From the NCBI RefSeq assembly GCF_024198215.1, contig NZ_JAKCFA010000027.1:103221-167220 (forward strand): a stretch of 64,000 nucleotides of DNA, read 5' to 3'. Positions within the stretch are counted from its first letter, which is position 1; every line of letters starts with the position of its first letter. Below the pieces are notes generated by a model. That model worked only from the letters and a program-made list of their open reading frames with translations, did no database searches and was not told the DNA's origin. Made by a program: the position numbers and the translations under genes. The DNA is from Myxococcus qinghaiensis (GTDB lineage Bacteria > Myxococcota > Myxococcia > Myxococcales > Myxococcaceae). Below, piece after piece: positions 49,478 through 56,129 of the stretch.

Positions 49478-51207
49478 GTTCCGCTCTCCGGTGTCGCGGT
49501 GAGGCGCCGCACCCACTGCTCCGGGGCTTCGGCGTCCTCCAGCTCCCACCAGCCCGTGCCCGCGTCATGGGCCTCCTCACGCAGCGCGCGCCGGACCTGC
49601 GGCGCCTCCGCGTACACCAGGGCGAACAGGCCCGCGCGAGCCAGGGCCAGGGCCACCTCCACGTCACCGGAAACGGTGGCCACGTGGCGGCCCAGGTTGA
49701 ACAGCTCGCGCTCCAGCGCGAAGGCGCGACTGGCCGCATCGGGTGTGGCGGGGAGCAGGACCACGGCGCCCGCCTGGCCCAGTCGCCCATGCCGCTCGGC
49801 GTTCGTGACGAGCGACACCCCGGCACGCGACGTGGACTCCGCGGGGCCCAGCACCATGCCCGCGCCCACCGTGTCGTGGGTGAGCGCATCGATGACGATG
49901 AAGGCTCCCGTGCGCCGGTTCTCCTGGTACGGGTCGCACAGCAGGGGACGGCGGCACACCAGCCGGACGCGGCCGATGTCGTTGAGCGCCAGCGACTCCG
50001 AGGGCACCTCCGCCAGCTCCTCCAGGTCCTTGCGCCACAGCACGCGCTCGAACTGCGCGGGCGCGGTGCGGGTGGTCTGCTTCACCAGGTAGCGGCGCGT
50101 GACGTCCAACGGCTGCTCGCCGAACCACACCAGCATCGCGTCCAGGTGCTGCAACGACAGGGGCGGCTGGTCCACATGGGACAGCAAGTCGCCTCGGCTG
50201 GCGTCCACCTCGTCCGCGAGCCGCAGCGTGACGGAGTCCGTCGCGGAGGCTTCCTCCTTGGGGCCGTCGAAGGTGTCGATGGACTGCACGCGCGTCCTGC
50301 GCCCCGAGGGCAACACCTGCACCTCGTCACCCACGCGCACCGTGCCGGACGCCACCTGTCCCGCGAGCCCCCGGTAGTCCTGGTGGGGCCGCAGCACGTA
50401 CTGCACGGGGAAGCGGAAGGGCGCGCCATCCAGCCGGCGCTGGTGCGGCAGCGACTCCAGCCAGCCCAGCAGCGTGCCTCCCTCGTGCCACGGCGTGCGA
50501 GGACTGGGGCGGGTGATGTTGTCGCCCCGGCTGGCGCTGACGGGGAACAGGCGCACGCCCTCGAAGCCCAGCGTGTGCGCGAAGTCCGCCAGCTCGGAGC
50601 CGATGCGCTCGAACGTCGCGCGCTCGTAGCCCACCAGGTCCATCTTGTTCACCACCACCGCGAGGTAGGGGATGCCCAGCAGCGAGGCGATGTACGCATG
50701 GCGGCGTGTCTGCGGCAGCACACCCAGCCGCGCATCCACCAGGATGACGCCCGCGTCCGCCGTGGAGGCGCCCGTGGCCATGTTGCGCGTGTACTGGAGG
50801 TGCCCCGGGGTGTCCGCGATGATGATCTTCCGGCGCGACGTGGACAGGTACCGATACGCCACGTCGATGGTGATGCCCTGCTCGCGCTCGGCGCGCAGGC
50901 CGTCCGTGAAGAGGGAGAAGTCCAGCTCTTCGTCGTCACCGGCGCCCGCCGCGGCCTTGAGGCCCTGGGCCAGCAGCTCCGGAGGAATCTCCGTGCGAGC
51001 CGCCGCCCGCTTCGCGCTGGCCCGTCTCACGGCGGAGATCTGGTCCTCGAAGAGGCCGTCGCACTCGTAGAGCAGCCGACCGATGAGCGTGGACTTGCCG
51101 TCGTCCACCGAGCCCACCACCGCGAGCCGCAGCAGGGCGCGGTGGGAGTGCTCGTCGAGGAGTCGCTGGATGTCTTGCTGCGGGACGGCCTGGAGTGCGG
51201 TGTCCAT
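49474..51207 (-). CDS. cysN: Sulfate adenylyltransferase subunit 1 (CysN) with a degenerate APS-kinase-like tail
   Basis: GTPase subunit of ATP sulfurylase; with CysD it makes adenosine 5'-phosphosulfate (APS) from sulfate and ATP. 577 residues. G motifs: GSVDDGKST, DTPGHLQY, NKMDLVGYERA; then the translation-factor-like beta domains. From about residue 466 the protein continues into a ~110-residue remnant of an APS kinase (CysC), as in NodQ/CysNC fusions. The P-loop position reads LLPATPDAAS instead of GLSGAGKST and the DGD motif is reduced to SGD, so the kinase activity should be lost. The ATG overlaps the cysD stop by one base (TGATG). See finding. Confidence 0.93.
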   Translation of the reverse strand: MDTALQAVPQQDIQRLLDEHSHRALLRLAVVGSVDDGKSTLIGRLLYECDGLFEDQISAVRRASAKRAAARTEIPPELLAQGLKAAAGAGDDEELDFSLFTDGLRAEREQGITIDVAYRYLSTSRRKIIIADTPGHLQYTRNMATGASTADAGVILVDARLGVLPQTRRHAYIASLLGIPYLAVVVNKMDLVGYERATFERIGSELADFAHTLGFEGVRLFPVSASRGDNITRPSPRTPWHEGGTLLGWLESLPHQRRLDGAPFRFPVQYVLRPHQDYRGLAGQVASGTVRVGDEVQVLPSGRRTRVQSIDTFDGPKEEASATDSVTLRLADEVDASRGDLLSHVDQPPLSLQHLDAMLVWFGEQPLDVTRRYLVKQTTRTAPAQFERVLWRKDLEELAEVPSESLALNDIGRVRLVCRRPLLCDPYQENRRTGAFIVIDALTHDTVGAGMVLGPAESTSRAGVSLVTNAERHGRLGQAGAVVLLPATPDAASRAFALERELFNLGRHVATVSGDVEVALALARAGLFALVYAEAPQVRRALREEAHDAGTGWWELEDAEAPEQWVRRLTATPESGT

Positions 51208-52124
51208 CAGAAGTACCCCTCGCGCTTCTTCAGCTCCATGGAGCCTTCTTCGTCGTGGTCGATGAGTCGGCCCTGGCGCTCGGACTGTCGCGCGTGGACC
51301 ATCTCGTGGATGACGGCCTCCACCGTGGTGGCAGAGGACTCGATGGCGCCGCTGAGCGGGTAGCAGCCGAGCGTCCTGAACCGCACCCTCCGGAGCGTGG
51401 GCTTCTCTCCAGGGCGCAGGCGCATGCGCTCGTCATCCACCATCAGCAGCGTGCCGCCCCGGTCGATGACGGGCCTCTCGGCGGCGAAGTAGAGCGGCAC
51501 CACCGGGATTTTCTCGCGCAGGACGTAGTGCCACACGTCCAGCTCCGTCCAGTTGGACAGGGGGAAGACGCGCATGCTCTCGCCTGCGTCCACGCGGCCG
51601 TTGAACAGGTTCCACAGCTCCGGCCGCTGTCGCCGCGGGTCCCACTGGCCATGCTTGTCGCGGAAGGAGAACACGCGCTCCTTGGCGCGGGACTTCTCCT
51701 CGTCGCGGCGGGCTCCGCCGAAGGCCGCGTCGAAGCCGTGCAGCGCGAGCGCCTCCAACAGCGCCTGCGTCTTCATCGCGTGCGTGTACTTCTGGCTGCC
51801 GTGGTCGAAGGGGTTGATGCCCTCGGCGAGCGCCTTCTTGTTTTGATGCACGAGCAGCCGCAGGCCGTGGCGCGCGACGAAGGAGTCTCTAAACGCGTAC
51901 ATGTCCCGGAACTTCCACGTCGTGTCCACGTGGAGCAGCGGGAAGGGCAGGGGCGCGGGGTGGAAGGCCTTGCGCGCCAGGTGCAGCAGCACCTGTGAGT
52001 CCTTGCCGATGCTGTAGAGCATCACCGGGTTGGCGAACTCCGCCACCGTCTCGCGGAGGATGTGGATGCTCTCCGCCTCCAGCTCCTCCAGGTGGGTGGA
52101 GCGTGCATGCGTCACATCAGTCAT
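51207..52124 (-). CDS. cysD: Sulfate adenylyltransferase subunit 2
   Basis: Catalytic PP-loop subunit of ATP sulfurylase. 305 residues, the family length. Motifs: MLYSIGKDSQVLLHLARKAF (SGGxDS-like PP-loop), HVDTTWKFRDMYAFRD, AFGGARRDEEKSRAKERVFSF, WDPRRQRPELWNLFNGR, LSNWTELDVWHYV and RFRTLGCYPLSGA. The ATG at 52124 has GGAGG upstream and lies inside the end of cobA (8-base overlap). Confidence 0.96.
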   Translation of the reverse strand: MTDVTHARSTHLEELEAESIHILRETVAEFANPVMLYSIGKDSQVLLHLARKAFHPAPLPFPLLHVDTTWKFRDMYAFRDSFVARHGLRLLVHQNKKALAEGINPFDHGSQKYTHAMKTQALLEALALHGFDAAFGGARRDEEKSRAKERVFSFRDKHGQWDPRRQRPELWNLFNGRVDAGESMRVFPLSNWTELDVWHYVLREKIPVVPLYFAAERPVIDRGGTLLMVDDERMRLRPGEKPTLRRVRFRTLGCYPLSGAIESSATTVEAVIHEMVHARQSERQGRLIDHDEEGSMELKKREGYF

Positions 52125-52917
52125 GTCCCGCCTCCGCGAACCGGGGGAGCGCTTCCCCCGCCGTCGTGTGATTCCCGGCCGCGAGCGTGGGCAGCCGCGC
52201 TCGCAGCGCGACGACCTCGCCAATCACCAGCAGGGCGGGAGAGCCCAGCCCGGCCTTGCGCGCCTCCTGGGCGATGTCTCCCAGGGTGGCCTCCACGACG
52301 CGCTGGTGTTCCCACGTGCCTGCCTCCACGAGGGCGGCGGGTGTGGAGGCGGCTCGGCCGGCGGTGACCAGCGCCGCCGTGGCCTCCTCCAGGCGGTTTC
52401 CCGCCATGAACAGCACCAGCGTCTGGGTGCGCGCGAGGAAGTCCCAATCCGGCGCGCCGCCCGCTCGGAACGCGGTGGCGAACGTCACCTCGCCGGAGAC
52501 GTCCCGATGGGTGACGGGGATGCCCACCGAGGCAGGCACTGCGATGCCCGAGGAGATGCCGGGCACCACCTCGTAGGGGATGCGCGCGGCCTCCAGGGCC
52601 AGGGCCTCCTCGCCTCCGCGACCGAAGACGAACGGGTCTCCCCCCTTGAGACGCACCACGGTGCGGCCGAGCCTTGCCTGGGCGATGAGCACGGTGTGGA
52701 TGTCTTCCTGGTGTACGGACTCGCCCCCGCCTTCCTTGCCCACGTAGATGAGTCGCGCATGGGGACGCGCGTGCTCCAGGACTCCGGGGTGGATGAGCCG
52801 GTCATGCACCACCGTGTCCGCCTCTCGCAGCAGGCGCGCCGCGCGCAGCGTGAGCAGCTCCGGGTCTCCAGGGCCCGCTCCCACCAGGTACACGCGACCT
52901 CTCGACGACTCCTTCAT
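52117..52917 (-). CDS. cobA: Uroporphyrinogen-III C-methyltransferase
   Basis: Methylates uroporphyrinogen III twice with SAM to precorrin-2, the first step of siroheme synthesis needed by CysI. 266 residues. Family motifs: VYLVGAGPGDPELLTLRAARLL, HDRLIHP, VRLKGGDPFVFGRGGEEA, YEVVPGISSGIAVPASVGIPVTHRD. Stand-alone form; the dehydrogenase/ferrochelatase part is a separate gene just upstream, whose stop overlaps this ATG (52914-52917). Confidence 0.95.
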   Translation of the reverse strand: MKESSRGRVYLVGAGPGDPELLTLRAARLLREADTVVHDRLIHPGVLEHARPHARLIYVGKEGGGESVHQEDIHTVLIAQARLGRTVVRLKGGDPFVFGRGGEEALALEAARIPYEVVPGISSGIAVPASVGIPVTHRDVSGEVTFATAFRAGGAPDWDFLARTQTLVLFMAGNRLEEATAALVTAGRAASTPAALVEAGTWEHQRVVEATLGDIAQEARKAGLGSPALLVIGEVVALRARLPTLAAGNHTTAGEALPRFAEAGHD

Positions 52918-53570
52918 GTGAACTCTCCAGACGACTTGAAGGTCTTCAGTTCCGAACGGAGCCGAGCCACGGCGGCTCCACGCTCACCGCGCGCGAGCAG
53001 CGCGCCGAGCTCTCCCTCCACCAACCGCTTCAGCAGGCGCTGTCGCCCCGGGCCGCGAGGCAGCCGTCGGCGCAGCCAGCCGCTCAGCCTCGCCAGCCAC
53101 ACGTGGTGGGGTGCGACGTGGGCACCCAGCTCTCGTCGCAGGAGACGCGCCAGCGCGGGGGCCTGCCCTGCGGTGGAGACCGCCACGGTGATGGGGCCTC
53201 GTCGCTCCACGGAGGGCAGGGTGAAGTCACACAGCTCCGGCTCGTCCGCCGTGTTCACCCACAGGCCCAGCTCCCGGGCCTCGGCCGTGACACGTTGATT
53301 CACCTGGAGGTCATCCGTCGCGGCCAGCACCAGCGAGTGGCCGCGCACATCGCCCGGCGCATACGTCCGGGGCTCCCACTCCAGTCGGTCCTCGGCGGCC
53401 AGGCGTCGGAGCGTGTCGGTGACTTCGGGGGACACCAGGTGGAGTCGCGCTCCCGCTTCGAGCACGGCCAGGGCTCGGCCCTCGGCGATGGTGCCGCCGC
53501 CCACCAGCAGGACGCGACGGCCCTCCAGCCGAAGGCAGATGGGATAGTCGATGGGAGTGACGGTGGGCAT
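52914..53570 (-). CDS. Precorrin-2 dehydrogenase / sirohydrochlorin ferrochelatase (CysG N-terminal domain, Met8-like)
   Basis: Oxidises precorrin-2 with NAD+ and may insert iron to give siroheme. 218 residues. NAD site: LRLEGRRVLLVGGGTIAEGRALAVLEAGA; then LVLAATDDLQVNQRV, NTADEPELCDFTLPSVERRGPITVAVSTAGQAPALARLLRREL, all typical of the CysG N-terminal domain. In E. coli this part is fused to the methyltransferase. ATG at 53570; it sits 14 bp after the cysH stop and overlaps cobA. Confidence 0.92.
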   Translation of the reverse strand: MPTVTPIDYPICLRLEGRRVLLVGGGTIAEGRALAVLEAGARLHLVSPEVTDTLRRLAAEDRLEWEPRTYAPGDVRGHSLVLAATDDLQVNQRVTAEARELGLWVNTADEPELCDFTLPSVERRGPITVAVSTAGQAPALARLLRRELGAHVAPHHVWLARLSGWLRRRLPRGPGRQRLLKRLVEGELGALLARGERGAAVARLRSELKTFKSSGEFT

Positions 53571-53584
53571 GTTCGTGGTCCACG

Positions 53585-54334
53585 TCACCGAACGGGATGC
53601 AGGCCGCATTCGCTGTGCTCGCGCGACTCCCACCACCAACGGCCCGCGCGCTCGTCCTCGTACGGCTTCACCGCGCGGGTGCACGGCGCGCAGCCGATGG
53701 ACGGGTAGCCCCGGTCGTGCAGCGTGTTGTACGGGACGGAGTTCGTCTGGATGTACGTCCAGACCTGCTGCCGGCTCCATCCCGCCAGCGGGTTGAGCTT
53801 GATGAGCCCACCGTGCTCGCGGTCGTGCTCGACGACGGCGACGTCCGTGCGGTTGATGGACTGCTCACGGCGCAGCCCCGTCACCCAGCCGTCGCGGCCG
53901 TGCAGCGCGCGTCGCAAGGGCTCCACCTTGCGGATGGCGCAACATTCCTTGCGCGCTTCGAGGCTCCGACGAAACGAGAAGTAGCCTTGTGCCGACTCCA
54001 GCGCCTCGACGCGGCCTCGCTCCGGGAAGTAGGTCTCCACCGGGATGCCGTAGCGATTGCGGACGACCTCGATGAGCTCGTACGTCTCCGGGGGCAAACG
54101 CCCTGTGTCGAGGGTGAAGACGCGCAGGCTGGGCGCGTGCTTGCGTGCCAGGTCGATGAGGACCATGTCCTCCACACCGAAGCTGGAGGCGATGGCGGCG
54201 CGCGCGCCGAGCCGCTGCTCCACCCAGACGAGAATCTCCTCGGCGGAGGCGGCTTCGAGCGAGGCGGCGTCCGCGAGCAGCGCCGCGGGCCCGTGGGCGA
54301 TTCCGAGTGGAGGGGGGGACGACGAGGCGGACAC
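53585..54334 (-). CDS. cysH: Adenylyl-sulfate reductase (APS-type, CysH family)
   Basis: Reduces activated sulfate to sulfite with thioredoxin. 249 residues. PP-loop-like IASSFGVEDMVLIDLA, then TLDTGRLPPETYELI. It has the [4Fe-4S] cysteine pairs Cys131-Cys132 (KECCAIRKVEPL) and Cys215/Cys218 (GCAPCTR) that mark APS reductases, and the catalytic Cys243 in SECGLH. This means APS itself is the substrate, in agreement with the inactive APS kinase tail of CysN. It starts with GTG at 54334 and is the first structural gene after the attenuator leader, whose terminator T-tract lies 18 bases upstream. Confidence 0.93.
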   Translation of the reverse strand: MSASSSPPPLGIAHGPAALLADAASLEAASAEEILVWVEQRLGARAAIASSFGVEDMVLIDLARKHAPSLRVFTLDTGRLPPETYELIEVVRNRYGIPVETYFPERGRVEALESAQGYFSFRRSLEARKECCAIRKVEPLRRALHGRDGWVTGLRREQSINRTDVAVVEHDREHGGLIKLNPLAGWSRQQVWTYIQTNSVPYNTLHDRGYPSIGCAPCTRAVKPYEDERAGRWWWESREHSECGLHPVR

Positions 54335-54352
54335 GGTGGACTCCAGGGGATG

Positions 54353-54390
54353 AAAAACAAAAAGGCCCGCGCCTCTTTCGAGGGCGGGCC
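54353..54390 (-). terminator. Intrinsic terminator in the cysH leader (attenuator, stem 3:4)
   Basis: On the minus strand GGCCCGCCCTC (54380-54390) pairs with GAGGCGCGGGCC (54364-54375) in an 11-bp stem with one bulged C and a GAAA loop, followed by TTTTTGTTTTT (54353-54363). It sits 28 bases after the second leader peptide and 18 bases before the cysH GTG. Its left arm can instead pair with the leader segment 54441-54448. Confidence 0.88.
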
Positions 54391-54418
54391 GCGCGAGCAG
54401 GGAGGTGGGGTGGTGCTG

Positions 54419-54550
54419 CTATCCACTCCTCGAGGCTCGGGGCCCGCCTTCAAGCGGACACACCGCACACGCACACGCCAGACAGCACGCACAGCGGGCC
54501 CCGTGGGGCGCCTGCCGCATCGACTGCTGCTGGGTGGAGGAGTGGTGCAT
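54419..54550 (-). CDS. Cysteine-rich leader peptide 2 (attenuator peptide)
   Basis: A 43-residue frame upstream of cysH with six Cys codons in twelve (RCACCLACACAVC, residues 19-31), five TGT and one TGC. Start could be ATG at 54550 or ATG at 54520 (33 residues); neither has a Shine-Dalgarno. The segment just before the Cys codons (54494-54503) is complementary over 10 bp to the one just after them (54438-54447), and the latter also pairs with the terminator left arm. Predicted role: the ribosome stalls at Cys codons when Cys-tRNA is low and lets the antiterminator form. The peptide itself need not have a function. Confidence 0.72.
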   Translation of the reverse strand: MHHSSTQQQSMRQAPHGARCACCLACACAVCPLEGGPRASRSG

Positions 54551-54662
54551 GGAGGAGCGTCGGGAAGCGGTGTGCGGGAAACGGCGGAACAGACCCAGAC
54601 CTCGGGAGGGAGGTAGGGCCGGGCGAGGCGCGGAGGGAATCAGGACGCTTCCGGCGCGCGCT

Positions 54663-54746
54663 TCAACAGCCCAGGCCCGACAGGGCACAACAGGCACACG
54701 ACCGACAGCAGCGGCGGAACAGCGCGGCCATCGGGGTGGAAGGCAT
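54663..54746 (-). CDS. Cysteine-rich leader peptide 1
   Basis: A 27-residue frame, with ATG at 54746 and a second ATG at 54731, ending RRCCRSCACCALSGLGC. Six Cys codons, four of them within eight residues. It begins only a few bases after the transcription start expected from the candidate promoter at 54761-54790, so it may be translated nearly leaderless. It lies 112 bases upstream of leader peptide 2. I see no terminator of its own, so it may act on translation or as a first Cys sensor. Not certain to be translated. Confidence 0.6.
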   Translation of the reverse strand: MPSTPMAALFRRCCRSCACCALSGLGC

Positions 54747-54760
54747 CAGCACGGAATCGC

Positions 54761-54790
54761 AAGCTAACGGCTGTCTCGGCGCGCCGTCAA
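54761..54790 (-). promoter_or_regulatory. Candidate sigma-70-type promoter of the cys operon
   Basis: On the minus strand TTGACG (54785-54790) is followed after 18 bases by TAGCTT (54761-54766). The -35 match is good, the -10 weak. Transcription would begin near 54754, shortly before leader peptide 1, between the upstream oxidase gene and the attenuator. Confidence 0.45.
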
Positions 54791-54817
54791 CCCGACCACT
54801 TCGCCATGGAGGGGTAC

Positions 54818-56041
54818 TCAGGTGTCGAGTGTCCCACCCACCCGCGGCGTGACGGTGGATGTCTCCCGGCGGGCGGAGGACCTGGCGGGTTCCAGGGAGG
54901 CTGGGGCATCGACGCGCAGCGCGGTGCGGTCCAGCTCCGCGAGCCGAGGACGGCCCAGCAGCGCGAGCGTGCGGTCCATCTCCGCGCAGAGGATGTCGAG
55001 CGCCAGCTCCACGCCCGCCTGGCCGTTGGCGGCGAGGCCATAGAGGAACGGCCGCCCCACCATGCAGGCGCGTGCGCCCATGGCGATGGCCTTCACCACG
55101 TCGGAGCCTCGGCGGATGCCTCCGTCCAGGATGACCTCCGCGCGACCCTCCACCGCGTCCACCACCTCCGGCAGCACGTCGATGGCGCCCGGCAGGAAGT
55201 CGAGCTGTCGGCCTCCGTGGTTCGAGACGACGAGGGCCTCGACGCCGAGCGAGACAGCCTTCCGCGCATCCTCCGCGCAGGTGATGCCCTTGAGCACGAG
55301 CGGCCCGGACCAGATGGAGCGGAGCCACTCCACGTCCTTCCACGTCACCGAGGCGTCGAACTGGCTGTTGGTGAAGCGGGCGATGCCCACCGCATCCGTG
55401 CGCGTCAGCGACGGGTGGTCCACGAAGTTGCCGAAGGTGGCTCGCGGGCTCGACGCCATGCGCAGCACCCAGCCCAGGTGGCGCAGCACATCCATCACGT
55501 TGGAGAAGTGGATGCGGGGAGGCAGGGTGAAGCCATTGCGTCGGTCCTGCTCCCGGTTGCCCATGACGGGCACATCCACCGTGAGGCACAGCGCGCGGTA
55601 GCCCGCCGCCTTCGCACGCTCCACCAGCGCGCGGGTGTCGTCCCGGTCCTTCCACACATAGAGCTGGAACCAGAGGGGCGAGGGCGCCGCGGCGGCCACC
55701 TCTTCGATGGTTCCAATGGACATGGTGCTGAGCGTGAAGATGGCGCCGCGACTCGCCGCCGCCTTCGCGGCCAGCTCTTCGCCACGAGGCGCGAGCAGCC
55801 CCGCGAGCCCCGTGGGCCCGAGGATGATGGGAGTGGCCAGCTGCTCTCCCAGCAGCGAGGTGGAGTGGTCCACCTTGCTCACATCCACCAGGGCGCGAGC
55901 ACGGAAGAGATAGCGGTCGAAACCCCGTCGGTTGGCGTCGACGGTGTAGCCATCATCCGCGGCGCCTTCCACGTAGTCGAAGACGGTCCGTGGCAGCCGC
56001 CGCCGTGCTCGCTGGCGCAGGTCATCGATGCTGACAATCAC
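54818..56041 (-). CDS. FMN-dependent alpha-hydroxyacid oxidase/dehydrogenase
   Basis: A 407-residue flavoprotein of the lactate dehydrogenase (LldD)/glycolate oxidase family that oxidises 2-hydroxyacids to 2-ketoacids. Motifs: DYVEGAADDGYTVDANRRGF, ILGPTGLAGLLAPRGE, WFQLYVWKDRD (active-site Tyr), LTVDVPVMGNRE, LVLKGI (Lys), ALVVSNHGGRQLD (catalytic His and Arg) and DGGIRRGSDVVKA. It starts with GTG at 56041, 88 bp after the NRPS stop on the same strand. Related enzymes tailor hydroxy acids in NRPS pathways (for example hydroxymandelate oxidase), so it may belong to the NRPS cluster; plain lactate metabolism is the alternative. The extra ~30-residue Ser/Arg tail is unremarkable. Confidence 0.9.
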   Translation of the reverse strand: MIVSIDDLRQRARRRLPRTVFDYVEGAADDGYTVDANRRGFDRYLFRARALVDVSKVDHSTSLLGEQLATPIILGPTGLAGLLAPRGEELAAKAAASRGAIFTLSTMSIGTIEEVAAAAPSPLWFQLYVWKDRDDTRALVERAKAAGYRALCLTVDVPVMGNREQDRRNGFTLPPRIHFSNVMDVLRHLGWVLRMASSPRATFGNFVDHPSLTRTDAVGIARFTNSQFDASVTWKDVEWLRSIWSGPLVLKGITCAEDARKAVSLGVEALVVSNHGGRQLDFLPGAIDVLPEVVDAVEGRAEVILDGGIRRGSDVVKAIAMGARACMVGRPFLYGLAANGQAGVELALDILCAEMDRTLALLGRPRLAELDRTALRVDAPASLEPARSSARRETSTVTPRVGGTLDT

Positions 56042-56129
56042 GATGCGTGCTCCCTCGGGGCGCTGCCCTCCAGAGCGGCTGCTCTGGGGGTGGACTCGGT
56101 GACGATAGTGGGAGCGCGGCGCGGGTGCA

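Noticed and set aside
45791..50092. A 1433-codon plus-strand open frame antisense to cysI, cysJ and cysN
   Set aside because: It lies opposite three clearly recognised genes and is rich in His/Arg/Gln/Leu as expected of a frame opposite high-GC coding DNA; no domain is recognisable.
49474..51207. Annotation as bifunctional CysN/CysC
   Set aside because: The CysC-like tail is short and lacks the P-loop.
54335..54817. SAM, T-box or other riboswitch in the cys leader
   Set aside because: I could not find a T-box motif or a SAM riboswitch core; the structure is explained by Cys-codon frames and alternative stems.
54663..55655. A long minus-strand frame ending with leader peptide 1
   Set aside because: The upstream part lies in another frame of the hydroxyacid oxidase gene; only the last 27 codons, after the promoter, are a plausible peptide.
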